Counted from the first letter of the stretch, positions 1 through 9,969 are shown. The stretch: DNA of 64,000 nt from Streptoalloteichus tenebrarius (GCF_024171885.1 NZ_JAMTCP010000002.1:353601-417600), one strand, 5' to 3'. Numbers and translations are program-made. The notes: a model not told the origin generated them from the sequence alone.

Positions 1-1
1 C

Positions 2-31
2 GCGCTGGACCTGTTGCGCGAGGAGTACTGA
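2..31 (+). CDS. 3' end of an unidentified gene
   Basis: Only the last nine codons are inside the window, reading ALDLLREEY and then TGA. They use G/C third bases like the other genes here, and a strong hairpin follows at 78-113, which supports a real gene end. Nine residues are too few to name a family. Confidence 0.5.
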   Translation, partial: ALDLLREEY

Positions 32-77
32 CAACCAGCAGAGCACCGGCTCCGCGGACCGGTGGGACCGACGAGGA

Positions 78-113
78 GGGCGGGGCGCTGGCCGACGGGC
101 CGGCGCCCCGCCC
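78..113 (+). terminator. Hairpin terminator after the left-edge gene
   Basis: The perfect 11-bp arms GGGCGGGGCGC (78-88) and GCGCCCCGCCC (103-113) enclose a 14-nt loop. There is only a short T-containing tail (TTGT). It lies between a + strand gene end and the end of a - strand gene, so it may serve both. Confidence 0.6.
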
Positions 114-166
114 TTGTCATGCGGGGGCTGGTGAGGGCGACGTCGCGAACCTGACGCGAAGAGTGG

Positions 167-1243
167 TCAGGACTCCGCCAGCGACCAGGTGAGCGTGCGC
201 TGCTCGTCATCCGGCCGGGGGCTCCACCGGACCGCGACCAGGTCGGTGTCCTCCGGGAGCACGTAGACCGTGTGACCGCCGGCCGTCTCGCCGGGCTGCA
301 CGCCGATGCGGTGCGGCGGCCGGCTCGACAGCGACACCGGGGCCTTGGCCACCGGCGTGCCGTCGGCGGCGACCAGCACCAGGTAGAGGTCGGGCAGCGA
401 GGAGAACGCGGTCGTGCCCTTGTTGGTCAGCTCGGTGTGCACCACGACCGCCCGCTCGCCCTCCTGGAGCCGGTACCCGGCCGCGGTGAACAGGAAGTCC
501 GCCGGGTCGACGACCTCGACGAGCTGGATCGCCAGCCGCTCGCCCTCCAGGCCCTCGGTCTCCAGCGTGGAACCCACCTTGCCGGTGCGCGGGGCCGGCG
601 CCGCCGGCGGGGCGTTGCGGCCGGGGGCGGGCTGCTGCGGCGGCTGGTCGCCCCTGGCCCACGACGCGCTCTGGGGCGGCCCCCAGGTGCTCATGGGGTC
701 GGGCGTGGCCGGAGCGGCGGCCACGGGCTGGGGATGGGCCATGGGCGGCGCGGGTGGCTGGGGCGCCGCGACGGGGAACGGCTGGCTCGGGGGTCCGGGC
801 TGCACCCCGGGGTACGGCCCGGTGGGCGGGACGACGTGCTGGGGGTGCGCCATCGGCTGCGGGTACTGCGCGGGAGGCGCCGGGTAGGGGCCGCTCTGCT
901 GGGGCGTCGGGTACGGGCCCGTGTGGACCGGGTACGCGCCGGTGTGCACGGGGTACTGGCCGGTGGGGTAGACCTGCTGCTGGTACCCCCAGACGCCGGC
1001 GGCCGCGAGCGCGGCGCGGATGCCGTTCGGATCGCACTCGACGCCGACGACCAGCGGCAGGCCGCTCGCGGCGAGCGCGGCCAGCCGGGCGGCGACCTCC
1101 CGGACGTCCATTCCGGCCCGCGCCGCGATGTCGTGCACGGCGATCCGGCCGGCCTCGGCGACCAGGGCGAGCAGGCGGGTGTCCACGGGATCCGGCGCGA
1201 CCACGCAGCGCACGCTACCCGGTTGCCCCGTCCCCCGTGGCAA
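167..1243 (-). CDS. Hypothetical protein: HTH-like N-terminus, Pro-rich repeat linker, DUF4352-like C-terminus
   Basis: This 358-residue protein has three parts. Residues ~15-75 look like a small winged-helix/Lrp-type HTH (VDTRLLALVAEAGRIAVHD, then VREVAARLAALAASGL). Residues ~85-220 are a low-complexity Pro/Gln/Ala linker with short YPVHTG/YPTG repeats. The last ~130 residues resemble the beta-sandwich found in DUF4352-type extracellular or stalk proteins, with stretches such as ERAVVVHTELTNKG. I see no signal peptide or membrane helix. The function is unknown. The first ATG is used; later starts just before the HTH are possible because the first ~10 residues are not conserved-looking. It converges on the hairpin at 78-113. 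Confidence 0.7.
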   Translation of the reverse strand: MPRGTGQPGSVRCVVAPDPVDTRLLALVAEAGRIAVHDIAARAGMDVREVAARLAALAASGLPLVVGVECDPNGIRAALAAAGVWGYQQQVYPTGQYPVHTGAYPVHTGPYPTPQQSGPYPAPPAQYPQPMAHPQHVVPPTGPYPGVQPGPPSQPFPVAAPQPPAPPMAHPQPVAAAPATPDPMSTWGPPQSASWARGDQPPQQPAPGRNAPPAAPAPRTGKVGSTLETEGLEGERLAIQLVEVVDPADFLFTAAGYRLQEGERAVVVHTELTNKGTTAFSSLPDLYLVLVAADGTPVAKAPVSLSSRPPHRIGVQPGETAGGHTVYVLPEDTDLVAVRWSPRPDDEQRTLTWSLAES

Positions 1244-1579
1244 CGCCCGGCCAAGACATGACCATGTCCCTCACAGCGCACCCGTCTGTGGGGCGCGCCG
1301 GGTCCCCCGCGCCGCCGGGCGGCCTGTGAGAACGGCTCGGCCAGTAGGTCCGATGACTTCAGTGCCGAACGAGAAAAATCCCTGGTCGAAGACCGGAGGC
1401 GGGCAGGTCACGACCGGGCCCCTGGGGCGGGTCACGGCCATGGACGCCACTATTTCGGGGGACCTCGGCCCGGTGCCCCGCCGACGACCCCTGGTCCTGT
1501 CGGGGGTCGGGGGTAGGCAGGGGGCATGGCAGGGAACGACAGGGACGACCTCGCGGGACGGGCCGCCGGCCGGCCTCCG

Positions 1580-1607
1580 TTGGCCCGATCCGGTCCGGCG
1601 TTAGGCT
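1580..1607 (+). promoter_or_regulatory. Candidate dnaE promoter
   Basis: TTGGCC (1580-1585), a 16-bp spacer and TAGGCT (1602-1607) resemble a housekeeping actinobacterial promoter. Transcription from about 1614 would give a leader of roughly 120 nt before dnaE. The rest of the 1244-1732 gap holds no gene I can support. Confidence 0.5.
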
Positions 1608-1732
1608 GACCGGGCCCAGCCGACGGCGCCGGTCGGGGACCCGCGGTGTCGCGCCGCCCGCCCCCGTCCCACCTCCCGCGCCGCGTCGGCGGCACCGGAC
1701 GTCGCACCCGACCTGTGAGGAGGCCCCTGCCC

Positions 1733-4700
1733 GTGGCCGGTGACTCGTTCGTCCATCTGCACGTCCACACCGAGTACTCGATGCTCGACGGTGCGGCGAA
1801 GCTCAAGGACATGTTCGCGGAGTGCGAGCGACTGGGGATGCCCGCCGCCGCGATCACCGACCACGGCAACATGTACGGCGCCTACGACTTCTTCAAGCAG
1901 GCGACGGCGGCCGGGATCAAGCCGGTGATCGGCATCGAGGCCTACATGGCCCCGGACTCGCGGTTCAACAAGGAGCGGGTGCGGTGGGGCGACCCGAGCC
2001 AGCGCGCCGACGACGTCTCCGCGAGCGGCGCCTACACGCACCAGACCATCTGGGCCAGGACCAACGAGGGCCTGCACAACCTGATGAAGGTCTCCAGCCT
2101 GGCCTCGATCGAGGGCCAGTTGGGCAAGTGGCCCCGGATGGACAGGGAGCTGATCGCCCAGCACTCCGCCGGGCTGATGGCCACCACCGGCTGCCCGTCG
2201 GGCGAGGTGCAGACCCGGCTGCGGCTCGGCCACGAGCGCGAGGCGCTGGAGGCGGCCGCCGCGTGGCGGGACATCTACGGCAAGGACAACTTCTACGTCG
2301 AGCTGATGGACCACGGCATCGAGATCGAGCGCCGGGTCAGGGACGGGTTGCTGGACCTGGCCCGCAAGCTGGACCTGCGGTTCGTGGTCACCAACGACTC
2401 GCACTACACCTACGCCGACGACCGGGACGCGCACGACGCGTTGCTCTGCGTGCAGACCGGCAAGACCCTCCAGGACCCGAACCGGTTCAAGTTCGACGGC
2501 GAGGGCTACTACCTGAAGTCGCCGGAGGAGATGCGGGCGATTGACTCCTCCGACGCGTGGCAGGAGGGGTGCCGCAACACCCTCGTGATCGCGGAGAAGG
2601 TCGACACGACCGGGATGTTCGAGTTCCGCAACCTCATGCCGCGGTTCCCGATCCCGGAGGGCAAGACCGAGGGCGAGTACTTCCGCGAGCAGGTCTGGGA
2701 GGGCATGCGGCGGAGGTTCCCCAACGGCATCGACGAGGTGCACCGCCAGCAGGTCGAGTTCGAGATCGGCGTCATCCTCCAGATGGGCTTCCCGTCCTAC
2801 TTCCTGGTGGTGGCCGACTTCATCAACTGGGCCAAGGAGAACGGCATCCGGGTCGGCCCCGGCCGCGGCTCGGCCGCGGGCGCGCTGATCGCCTACGCCC
2901 TGGGCATCACCGACCTGGACCCGCTGGCCCACGGACTGATCTTCGAGCGGTTCCTCAACCCGGACCGCGTCAGCCCGCCCGACATCGACATCGACTTCGA
3001 CGAGCGTCGGCGCGGCGACGTGATCCGCTACGTCACGCAGAAGTGGGGCGAGGACAAGGTCGCCCAGGTCATCACGTTCGGCACGATCAAGGCCAAGGCG
3101 GCGATCAAGGACGCGGCCCGGGTGCTCTACGGCCAGCCCGGCTACGCGGTGGCCGACCGGATCTCCAAGGCGATGCCGCCGGCCGTGATGGGCAAGGACA
3201 TCCCGCTGTCCGGGATCTTCGACCCCCAGCACAAGCGGTACGCCGAGGCGGCCGAGGTGCGCGCGCTCTACGAGAGCGACCCGCAGGTGAAGGAGATCAT
3301 CGACACCGGGCGCGGCCTGGAGGGCCTGATCCGCAACGCCGGCGTGCACGCCTGCGCGGTGATCATGTCCTCCGAGACGCTGACCGACCACATCCCGGTC
3401 TGGATGCGGCCCAACGACGGCGCGATCATCACGCAGTTCGACTACCCGACCTGCGAGACGCTCGGCCTGCTGAAGATGGACTTCCTGGGCCTGAGCAACC
3501 TGACCACGATCGACGACGCCCTGCGCAACATCGAGCTCAACGGCAAGGGCACGATCGACATCGCCAGCGTGGCGCTGGACGACAAGAAGACCTACGAGCT
3601 GCTCAGCCGGGGCGACACCCTGGGCGTGTTCCAGCTCGATGGCGGCGCCCTGCGCGACCTGCTGCGCCTGATGCGGCCGGACAACTTCGAGGACGTCTCC
3701 GCCGTCATCGCGCTCTACCGGCCCGGCCCGATGGGCGCGAACTCGCACACGAACTACGCGCTGCGCAAGAACGGCCAGCAGGAGATCACGCCGATCCACC
3801 CCGAGCTGGCGGAGCCGCTGGCCGAGATCCTGGACACGACCTACGGCCTCATCGTGTACCAGGAGCAGGTCATGGCGATCGCGCGGAAGGTGGCCGGGTA
3901 CACGCTGGCACAGGCGGACCTGCTCCGCCGGGCGATGGGCAAGAAGAAGAAGGAGATCCTCGACAAGGAGTTCACCGGCTTCGAGGCGGGCATGCTGGCC
4001 AACGGCTACTCGCCGGAGGCGATCAAGACCCTGTGGGACATCCTGGTCCCGTTCGCGGACTACGCGTTCAACAAGGCGCACTCCGCGGCCTACGGCCTGG
4101 TCGCGTACTGGACCGCGTACCTGAAGGCCAACTACCCGGCCGAGTACATGGCCGCGCTGCTCACCACGAACTCGGACAACAAGGACAAGTCCGCGATCTA
4201 CCTGGCCGAGTGCCGGCGCATGGGGATCACGGTGCTCCCGCCGGACGTCAACGAGTCCGAGCGCGAGTTCGCCCCGGTCGGGGAGGACATCCGGTTCGGG
4301 CTGGGCGCGATCCGCAACGTGGGCGCCAACGTGGTGGACGCGATCATCAAGGCGCGCAAGGAGAAGGGGAAGTTCACCGACTTCTCCGACTTCCTGCGCA
4401 AGGTGGACGCCCAGGTCTGCAACAAGAAGGTCGTCGAGTCCCTGATCAAGGCGGGCGCGTTCGACTCGCTGGGGCACCCGCGCAAGGGCCTGCACCTGGT
4501 GCACGCCGACGCGATCGACGCGGTGATGGAGACCAAGCGGGCTGAGGCGGTCGGCCAGTTCGACCTGTTCGGCGGGGACGACGCGCCCGACGTGGGGGGC
4601 GTGTTCGACGTCAAGGTGCCCGAGGAGTACTGGGATGCCAAGCACCAGCTCACGCTGGAGCGGGAGATGCTGGGCCTGTACGTGTCGGGCCATCCGCTCA

Positions 4701-5263
4701 ACGGCGTCGAGCACATCCTGACCGCGCAGTCGGACACGCCGATCGCCACCATCCTGGAGGGCTCGGTGCCGGACGGCGCCCAGGTCACGGTGGGCGGCAT
4801 CCTGGCGTCGGTGACGCGGCGGGTGAACAAGAACGGCGAGCCGTGGGCCGCGTGCCAGTTGGAGGACCTGGCGGGTGGCATCGAGGTGCTGTTCTTCCCG
4901 AAGAGCTACACGGTGCACTCGATCAACGTGGTGGAGGACGCGATCGTCCTGGTGAAGGCGAGGGTCACCAAGCGGGACGACCGGGTCTCGCTGATCGCCA
5001 ACGACCTGGTGGTCCCGGATCTCAGTGACGCGGGCACGCAGGCGTTGCGGATCAAGATGCACGCGGCGAAGTGCACGGAGCCGCTCATCGTGAAGCTCAA
5101 GGACGTGCTCAAGACGCACCCCGGCACGACCGAGGTGCACCTGAAGCTGGTCAACGGGCAGCGGACGACGATGCTGCGGGTGGACTCGGCGTTGCGGGTG
5201 AGCCCGTCGCCGTCGTTGATGGGTGATCTCAAGGCGTTGCTCGGTCCGGGGTGCCTGGGCTGA
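1733..5263 (+). CDS. dnaE: DNA polymerase III subunit alpha (replicative, DnaE1 type)
   Basis: This is the catalytic subunit of the replicative polymerase. The 1176 residues match the usual DnaE1 length. Domains in order: an N-terminal PHP domain ([16 protein letters not shown] at ~4-20, rich in metal-binding His/Asp), the palm with the catalytic aspartates in [13 protein letters not shown] (D417 and D419), fingers, the beta-clamp-binding/HhH region around 830-900, and an OB fold near 1015-1055 ([18 protein letters not shown]). The GTG at 1733 was chosen because GGAGG lies 8 bp upstream and the protein then begins directly at the PHP strand. An upstream in-frame ATG at 1646 would add 29 Arg/Pro-rich residues and is unlikely. 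A hairpin follows at 5278. Confidence 0.97.
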   Translation: MAGDSFVHLHVHTEYSMLDGAAKLKDMFAECERLGMPAAAITDHGNMYGAYDFFKQATAAGIKPVIGIEAYMAPDSRFNKERVRWGDPSQRADDVSASGAYTHQTIWARTNEGLHNLMKVSSLASIEGQLGKWPRMDRELIAQHSAGLMATTGCPSGEVQTRLRLGHEREALEAAAAWRDIYGKDNFYVELMDHGIEIERRVRDGLLDLARKLDLRFVVTNDSHYTYADDRDAHDALLCVQTGKTLQDPNRFKFDGEGYYLKSPEEMRAIDSSDAWQEGCRNTLVIAEKVDTTGMFEFRNLMPRFPIPEGKTEGEYFREQVWEGMRRRFPNGIDEVHRQQVEFEIGVILQMGFPSYFLVVADFINWAKENGIRVGPGRGSAAGALIAYALGITDLDPLAHGLIFERFLNPDRVSPPDIDIDFDERRRGDVIRYVTQKWGEDKVAQVITFGTIKAKAAIKDAARVLYGQPGYAVADRISKAMPPAVMGKDIPLSGIFDPQHKRYAEAAEVRALYESDPQVKEIIDTGRGLEGLIRNAGVHACAVIMSSETLTDHIPVWMRPNDGAIITQFDYPTCETLGLLKMDFLGLSNLTTIDDALRNIELNGKGTIDIASVALDDKKTYELLSRGDTLGVFQLDGGALRDLLRLMRPDNFEDVSAVIALYRPGPMGANSHTNYALRKNGQQEITPIHPELAEPLAEILDTTYGLIVYQEQVMAIARKVAGYTLAQADLLRRAMGKKKKEILDKEFTGFEAGMLANGYSPEAIKTLWDILVPFADYAFNKAHSAAYGLVAYWTAYLKANYPAEYMAALLTTNSDNKDKSAIYLAECRRMGITVLPPDVNESEREFAPVGEDIRFGLGAIRNVGANVVDAIIKARKEKGKFTDFSDFLRKVDAQVCNKKVVESLIKAGAFDSLGHPRKGLHLVHADAIDAVMETKRAEAVGQFDLFGGDDAPDVGGVFDVKVPEEYWDAKHQLTLEREMLGLYVSGHPLNGVEHILTAQSDTPIATILEGSVPDGAQVTVGGILASVTRRVNKNGEPWAACQLEDLAGGIEVLFFPKSYTVHSINVVEDAIVLVKARVTKRDDRVSLIANDLVVPDLSDAGTQALRIKMHAAKCTEPLIVKLKDVLKTHPGTTEVHLKLVNGQRTTMLRVDSALRVSPSPSLMGDLKALLGPGCLG

Positions 5264-5277
5264 GCGGGGTCGGCGAA

Positions 5278-5311
5278 CGCCCCGGGAGACCGCGTGGGGT
5301 CTCCCGGGGCG
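5278..5311 (+). terminator. Rho-independent terminator of dnaE
   Basis: The 14-bp arms CGCCCCGGGAGACC and GGTCTCCCGGGGCG surround a short loop, and TTCTCGTTT follows. It starts 15 bp after the dnaE stop. Confidence 0.85.
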
Positions 5312-5491
5312 TTCTCGTTTCCGGGTCGGGTTCTCACGCCGGCACACGGGGCCGTCGTCGCGCCTGCGGGGCGTCGCCCGTTTGCTGCGAGTGGCGGTGT
5401 CCGCGTTCCCCTGCCCATCCGTTCTTGCTGGGCCGTTCGGCGTCATCTGGTGGTTGGTCGGCACTGGGGCCTCGCCTTCGGCCGTTTTTGC

Positions 5492-5510
5492 GAGTGAACT
5501 GTGTTCACTC
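5492..5510 (+). promoter_or_regulatory. Perfect palindrome upstream of the P450 gene, candidate TetR-type operator
   Basis: GAGTGAAC (5492-5499), TGT, GTTCACTC (5503-5510) form a perfect 8-bp inverted repeat with a 3-bp spacer, ending 22 bp before the P450 start codon. The size and geometry are typical of dimeric TetR/MarR-type operators. No regulator of that kind is adjacent, so the binder is unknown. The rest of the 5320-5532 gap shows no gene. Confidence 0.55.
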
Positions 5511-5532
5511 ACCGCACGACCCGGAGGAGCCC

Positions 5533-6738
5533 ATGCACCACACCGTGCTCGACGCGGCCTTCGTCCAGGACCCGTACCCCCTCTACGCCCGGCTGCGTCG
5601 CGAGGCGCCGGTCAGCCGTGCCGTCACGGCCACCGGCCTGTCGGTGTGGCTGGTCACCCGCTACGAGGACGCCAGGGCCGCGTTGGCCGACCCCCGCCTG
5701 TCGAAGGACGCGCGCCGCATACGGGAGGTCCTGGAGATCAGGGGCGGGGTGCGCGTGCTCGACGAGTCCATCATCGAGCACATGCTCAACAGCGACCAGC
5801 CGGACCACACCCGGCTGCGCCGCCTCGTCGGCAAGGCGTTCACCGCGCGGCGGGTGGAGGCGTTGCGGCCCCGGATCGAGGAGATCAGCGCCGGGCTGCT
5901 GGACGGGATCAACCCCGACTCCGAGATCGACCTGCTGACGGCCTACGCCTTCCCGTTGCCCATCACGGTGATCTGCGCCCTGCTCGGCATCCCGGACGCC
6001 GACCACGACGCCTTCCGCTCCTGGTCGAACACGATCGTGACCAACAGCGAGCCGGAGGAGTTCGAGCGGGCGCAGAGCGGCCTGGTCGCCTACCTCGTCC
6101 AGCTCATCGACCGCAAGCGCCGGGAGCCGGGCGAGGACATGCTCAGCGCGCTGGTCGCCGCCAGGGACGACGGCGACCAGCTCTCCGAGCGCGAGCTGCT
6201 GGCGATGGTGTTCCTGCTGCTGGTCGCGGGGCACGAGACGACGGTCAACCTCATCGCCAACGGGGTGTTGGCGTTGCTGCGGCACCCCGACCAGATGGCG
6301 CGGCTGCGGGCGGACCTCGGCCTGCTGCCGAGCGCGGTGGAGGAGTTCCTGCGGTACGAGTCGCCGGTCAACATGGCCACGTTCCGGGTGACGGCCGAGC
6401 CGGTGCGGATCGGAGAGGTGGAGATCCCGGCGGAGGAGGTCGTGCTGGTCTCGCTCGGCTCGGCGAACCGGGACGGCGACCGGTACGGGGACCCGGACCA
6501 GTTGGTGATCGACCGCGGCCTGGGCGGGCACCTGGCGTTCGGGCACGGGATCCACTACTGCCTGGGCGCGCCGCTGGCGCGGCTGGAGGCCGAGATCGCC
6601 TTCCGGGACCTGCTCACCCGGTTCGGCCGGATCGAGCTGGCGCCGGGGCGGGAGCTGCGGTGGCGGGACAGCCAGCTCATGCGCGGGCTGGTCGAACTGC
6701 CGGTTCGGTTGACGCCCGCCGAGGTTAACGCGCGGTAG
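5533..6738 (+). CDS. Cytochrome P450 (CYP107-like bacterial class)
   Basis: A soluble haem monooxygenase of 401 residues, normal for bacterial class I P450s, needing separate ferredoxin and reductase partners. The I-helix oxygen-activation motif AGHETT is at 232-237, the ExxR motif appears as EEFLRYESP, and the haem loop FGHGIHYCLGAPLAR places the haem-ligating cysteine at C343. There is no membrane anchor. The ATG at 5533 has GGAGGAG just upstream, and longer upstream readings cross the dnaE terminator. No ferredoxin, reductase or biosynthetic cluster is nearby, so the substrate cannot be guessed. The 19-bp palindrome upstream suggests ligand-responsive repression. Confidence 0.95.
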   Translation: MHHTVLDAAFVQDPYPLYARLRREAPVSRAVTATGLSVWLVTRYEDARAALADPRLSKDARRIREVLEIRGGVRVLDESIIEHMLNSDQPDHTRLRRLVGKAFTARRVEALRPRIEEISAGLLDGINPDSEIDLLTAYAFPLPITVICALLGIPDADHDAFRSWSNTIVTNSEPEEFERAQSGLVAYLVQLIDRKRREPGEDMLSALVAARDDGDQLSERELLAMVFLLLVAGHETTVNLIANGVLALLRHPDQMARLRADLGLLPSAVEEFLRYESPVNMATFRVTAEPVRIGEVEIPAEEVVLVSLGSANRDGDRYGDPDQLVIDRGLGGHLAFGHGIHYCLGAPLARLEAEIAFRDLLTRFGRIELAPGRELRWRDSQLMRGLVELPVRLTPAEVNAR

Positions 6739-6770
6739 CGAGCAGGGCGCGGCTCGCTAGCCTGCTGCGC

Positions 6771-7646
6771 GTGCCGCTGGTGCCCGTGTCCGTGCCGGGG
6801 CCGGTCGACCCCGACGTCGTCGCGGTGGTGTCGCGCCGCTGGACGAGGGCACGGCCCCTGCTGTGGTGGTCGCTGCTGGGCGTGCCCGCCCTCGGGGTGG
6901 CGGCGACCGTGATCCTCGTGCTCGTCCGTGGCTGGCAACGGGGTTCCACCTCCTGGTGGGCCTCGTTGCCAGCCTTCGCCGTGGTGGCGCCCCTGGTGGG
7001 CAATGTCGTGGCGCTGCGCGGCGACCAGTTGCCGTGGGACACCGACCGGTGGGGGAACCGGGCGGCGAGGACCGGGATGTTGCTGGCGCTGCTGGGCGTC
7101 GGGCCGGCCGTCGGGTTGGTCGGCGGTGGCGCGTGGACGTGGGCGCTCGTGCCGGCGTTCCCAGTGGCGGCCGTGGTGCTGGCGGCGGTGGCGCGACGTC
7201 GATTGCTGGTTCCGCTGTCGCCGGAGCTGGGCGCGAGCGCCTTCACCGTCGCGCTGCCCCTGCGGGGCGTGTGCCAAGGGCGGGTGGTGCTCGCGGCGGA
7301 CCGGGTGTCGTGGGCGGTGTGGGAACCCGGTGGGGGCGGTCCGGCGGGGGAGGAGATCCCGTTGCGGGCCGTGCGGTCCGCACGCGCCACCGTGCTGCCG
7401 CCGGAGCAGCCACCGCTGCCGTGGACGAGCGACCGCGCGGGACGCCCGTTGTTCACCGATCCCGGACCGGCGGTGCTGCTGAGCACGACGTCGGGGGAGC
7501 TGTTGGTCCCGACCGACCACGCCCTGCTCCTGGCCGAGCTGGTGGGCCGCCGGCTGCTGCTGCGGCGTCGACTGGAGGGCGGGGACGGCGCGTTCTGGCG
7601 TGATCCCCGCCGCCGGGACGGCCTCGGGCGAGGGGAAGGCCCGTAG
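6771..7646 (+). CDS. Hypothetical membrane protein
   Basis: A 291-residue protein with an N-terminal cytoplasmic stretch containing [10 protein letters not shown], then about four hydrophobic segments between residues 30 and 145 ([67 protein letters not shown]). A soluble C-terminal domain of ~145 residues resembles PH-like domains of actinobacterial membrane proteins ([28 protein letters not shown]). I do not recognise a family. A TAGCCT -10 box at 6758-6763 lies 7 nt before the GTG, so the mRNA is probably leaderless. bioA starts 11 bp downstream but has its own -10 box. Confidence 0.75.
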   Translation: MPLVPVSVPGPVDPDVVAVVSRRWTRARPLLWWSLLGVPALGVAATVILVLVRGWQRGSTSWWASLPAFAVVAPLVGNVVALRGDQLPWDTDRWGNRAARTGMLLALLGVGPAVGLVGGGAWTWALVPAFPVAAVVLAAVARRRLLVPLSPELGASAFTVALPLRGVCQGRVVLAADRVSWAVWEPGGGGPAGEEIPLRAVRSARATVLPPEQPPLPWTSDRAGRPLFTDPGPAVLLSTTSGELLVPTDHALLLAELVGRRLLLRRRLEGGDGAFWRDPRRRDGLGRGEGP

Positions 7647-7657
7647 TCTGCTGGCCC

Positions 7658-8947
7658 ATGCGACCCGAGGAACTGCTGGCGTTGGACCGCGCGCACGTCT
7701 GGCACCCGTACGGGCCGATGCCGGGCGTCGACGAGCCGCTGGTCGTGGAGTCCGCCGCCGGGGTGCGCCTCCGGTTGGCCGACGGGGTCGAGCTGGTGGA
7801 CGGCATGTCCTCGTGGTGGTCGGCCATCCACGGCTACCGGCACCCGGCGCTGGACGAGGCCGCGCGCCGCCAGCTCGACCGGATGAGCCACGTGATGTTC
7901 GGCGGGCTGACCCACGAGCCGGCCGTGCGCCTGGCCGCGCGGCTGGTCGAGATCACGCCGGAGCCGTTGCGGCACGTGTTCCTGTCCGACTCCGGCTCGG
8001 TGTCGGTGGAGGTCGCCGTCAAGATGTGCCTCCAGTACTGGCGGTCGCTGGGGCGGCCGGAGAAGCGCCGCCTGCTGACCTGGCGCGGCGGCTACCACGG
8101 CGACACGTTCCACCCGATGAGCGTGTGCGACCCCGAGGGCGGGATGCACGGCCTGTGGCGCGGGGTCCTGCCCGAGCAGGTGTTCGTCGACGAGCCGCCG
8201 GCCGGCGCGACGTGCGGCGGCGCGGGCCCCGACGCCGCGTACGTCGCGCGCCTGGCGGAGGCGGTGGAGCGGCACGCCGGGGAGCTGGCGGCGATCGTCG
8301 TGGAGCCGAGGGTGCAGGGCGCGGGCGGCATGCGGTTCCACTGCGGCTGCTACCTGAGGGCGCTGCGCGAGCTGGCCGACGCGCACGACGTCCTGCTGGT
8401 CTTCGACGAGATCGCCACGGGCTTCGGGCGCACCGGCGACCTGTTCGCGGCTGACGGCGCGGGCGTCGCGCCGGACGTGATGTGCGTCGGCAAGGCGCTG
8501 ACCGGCGGCTACCTGAGCATGGCGGCGACGTTGTGCACGACGCGGGTGGCCGACGGGATCTCCAGGGGCGCGGTCCCCGTGCTCGCGCACGGTCCCACGT
8601 TCATGGGCAACCCGTTGGCCTCGGCGGTCGCCAACGCCTCGCTGGAGTTGTTGCTGGGCCAGGACTGGGCTGGCGAGGTGCGGCGGATCGAGGCCGGGTT
8701 GCGCGCCGGTCTCGCCCCGGCGGCCGAGGTGCCCGGGGTGGCGGACGTGCGGGTGCTGGGAGCGATCGGTGTGGTCCAGCTCGACCACCCCGTCGACGTG
8801 GCCGCCGCGACGAAGGCGGCGGTGACCCAGGGGGTGTGGCTGCGCCCGTTCCGCGACCTGATCTACACGATGCCGCCCTATGTCACCGACGACGACGATG
8901 TGGCGCGCATCGCGGCGGCGGTGGTGGCAGCCGCGGCTGTGGGGTGA
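7658..8947 (+). CDS. bioA: Adenosylmethionine-8-amino-7-oxononanoate aminotransferase (BioA)
   Basis: This PLP enzyme transfers the amino group of S-adenosylmethionine to KAPA, giving DAPA in biotin synthesis. At 429 residues it has the expected length. Visible signatures are HVWHPYGPM near the N-terminus, [13 protein letters not shown], the cofactor aspartate region [15 protein letters not shown] and the PLP lysine K279 in [18 protein letters not shown] (7644-7649) sits 8 nt before the ATG, consistent with a leaderless transcript. In mycobacteria bioA is followed by bioF and bioD. Here the next 750 bp hold no gene, and bioF is not in the window. Confidence 0.96.
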   Translation: MRPEELLALDRAHVWHPYGPMPGVDEPLVVESAAGVRLRLADGVELVDGMSSWWSAIHGYRHPALDEAARRQLDRMSHVMFGGLTHEPAVRLAARLVEITPEPLRHVFLSDSGSVSVEVAVKMCLQYWRSLGRPEKRRLLTWRGGYHGDTFHPMSVCDPEGGMHGLWRGVLPEQVFVDEPPAGATCGGAGPDAAYVARLAEAVERHAGELAAIVVEPRVQGAGGMRFHCGCYLRALRELADAHDVLLVFDEIATGFGRTGDLFAADGAGVAPDVMCVGKALTGGYLSMAATLCTTRVADGISRGAVPVLAHGPTFMGNPLASAVANASLELLLGQDWAGEVRRIEAGLRAGLAPAAEVPGVADVRVLGAIGVVQLDHPVDVAAATKAAVTQGVWLRPFRDLIYTMPPYVTDDDDVARIAAAVVAAAAVG

Positions 8948-9089
8948 CCGCGCTGGGCCGCCAGGGGACGTTGACGGCGCTCTGGCGCGCTTTTCGGCGC
9001 CCTGGGCGCCCAGGGCGGCCGGTCAGGTCGTCTGTGCGCGCCCGATGGCATCGACCTGGTGTCTGTGCTGGTCCGTCGGGTCGTCTGTC

Positions 9090-9310
9090 GGATGATCTGT
9101 GGGGCCGTCGGGGGCATCGCCGGCCGTTTGCGGGGTCGGTGGGTTGCCCGCCGGGCCGCCTGACAGGTGATCTCTTGGTCGCTCGACGGGGGCCTGCCGG
9201 ATCTCCTGGCGGGTGATCTCTGGGGCTGTTTGGCGGGCGACTTGTCCGATCTCTTGATGGGTGATCTGTTTGGGCCGCCTGGTGAGTCGTCTGACGGGCC
9301 GCTCCCCGAG
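9090..9310. repeat. Degenerate GGTGATCTC-rich intergenic stretch after bioA
   Basis: The non-coding DNA after bioA carries loosely spaced variants of GGTGATCTC (for example near 9171, 9210 and 9259), each followed by T/G-rich sequence. The same word closes the dispersed repeats found elsewhere in the window. No trace of bioF is visible in any frame. Confidence 0.4.
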
Positions 9311-9325
9311 GCTGGCCCAGCCGAT

Positions 9326-9387
9326 GGCCGGCGGCGCGCCGGGCCGGGACGCGCCGGGACGCTCCCGGGCCCGGCGCGCCGCCGGCC
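9326..9387 (+). terminator. Very strong hairpin downstream of bioA
   Basis: Perfect 20-bp arms, all G/C, lie at 9326-9345 and 9368-9387 around a 22-nt loop. It is a plausible terminator for the bioA transcript, although it begins ~380 bp after the stop and lacks an immediate T run. Confidence 0.55.
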
Positions 9388-9392
9388 ACTCT

Positions 9393-9427
9393 GGACAGAG
9401 ATTTTTCCGTGGACAGAGATTTTCCGT
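9393..9427. repeat. Tandem 18/17-bp AT-rich repeat
   Basis: GGACAGAGATTTTTCCGT (9393-9410) is followed directly by the same sequence with one T less (9411-9427). It is an AT-rich island between the hairpin and the DnaA boxes. A perfect 14-bp palindrome AAACCCCGGGGTTT follows at 9449-9462. Confidence 0.8.
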
Positions 9428-9460
9428 TGTGTCAAAGGGTTTTCGCAGAAACCCCGGGGT

Positions 9461-9521
9461 TTATCCACATCACTCCGCTGAACCACTGGCCGGGCGATGG
9501 GTGGAACGCCTGTTGTCCACA
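9461..9521 (+). promoter_or_regulatory. Two DnaA boxes
   Basis: TTATCCACA at 9461-9469 is the E. coli consensus DnaA box, and TTGTCCACA at 9513-9521 is the usual actinobacterial form. Both are in the same orientation, 52 bp apart, next to the AT-rich tandem repeat. Whether DnaA binds here is inference. Confidence 0.55.
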
Positions 9522-9605
9522 GGCCCGCGGTCTTGTGATGCGGGGCGGGGTTGGTGCTGGCTAGGCTGGTCGCGGGGACGCCCCCCAGGGCGGGTGGGGG
9601 CTGTC
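9513..9605 (+). ncRNA. Candidate small-RNA locus, copy 1 (DnaA box + TAGGCT + C/G hairpin)
   Basis: A DnaA box is followed after 40 bp by TAGGCT (9562-9567), a good -10 box, and then by a GCCCCC...GGGGGC stem-loop (about 9580-9602). The same three parts occur at 19276-19352 at almost the same spacing, with strong identity from TAGGCT onward. No protein gene starts here, so a transcribed non-coding RNA is the simplest reading. This is inference. Confidence 0.35.
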
Positions 9606-9702
9606 CTGAGGGTGGGTTTCCGTTGGGGCGCCGAGGAAACGGGCGGCTCGACCGCGGGTGGTGCGGCCGCGCCGGCGTGACGACGCCACCACGGGCCTGC
9701 CG

Positions 9703-9969
9703 TCAGGCCCCGGGCTGAGAGGACCCGCCGGGCAGAAGCGCGGCGGCCAGCTCGGCGTCGGTCGGCTCCACCAGGATCGCGCCGTCCGGCAGCACCACGA
9801 CCGGGATGTTGCGCCGCCCGGACAGCTCCACCGCGCGCTCCCGCGCCGCCTCGTCGTGCTCGACGTCGATCTCGGTGAAGGGCACCTCGTTGCGCCGCAG
9901 CCACGCCTTCGCGCGCCGACAGTCACCGCACCACTCCGCGCCGTACATCACGACCTGGTTGTCGCTCAT
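9703..9969 (-). CDS. Glutaredoxin-like protein (mycoredoxin-type)
   Basis: An 88-residue thioredoxin-fold protein. It has a beta strand (QVVMYGAEW), the redox motif CGDC with cysteines 14 and 17, the cis-proline region NIPVVVLPDG and the TDAELAAAL C-terminal helix. Actinobacterial relatives reduce mixed disulfides with mycothiol or act in general thiol repair. The CGDC centre differs from the CGYC of characterised mycoredoxin-1, so its exact role is uncertain. It lies on the opposite strand between bioA and bioD, about 56 bp from bioD, and has no evident link to biotin. Confidence 0.88.
   Translation of the reverse strand: MSDNQVVMYGAEWCGDCRRAKAWLRRNEVPFTEIDVEHDEAARERAVELSGRRNIPVVVLPDGAILVEPTDAELAAALLPGGSSQPGA

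Noticed and set aside
1601..5512. A 1303-codon open frame on the - strand across dnaE
   Set aside because: It is the mirror of dnaE: Arg/Val/His-rich with no domain. dnaE on the + strand has all family motifs.
6725..8788. Long - strand frame over the 6771 gene and bioA
   Set aside because: It overlaps bioA almost completely and is low-complexity Arg/His-rich sequence with no recognisable motif.
9393..9427. AT-rich repeat considered as an insertion-sequence scar
   Set aside because: No terminal inverted repeats or transposase remnants are visible nearby.
8878..9486. 202-codon - strand frame in the bioA-glutaredoxin gap, considered as a bioF remnant
   Set aside because: The translation is Arg/Pro/Ser-rich with no PLP-enzyme motif. 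The DNA is repetitive.
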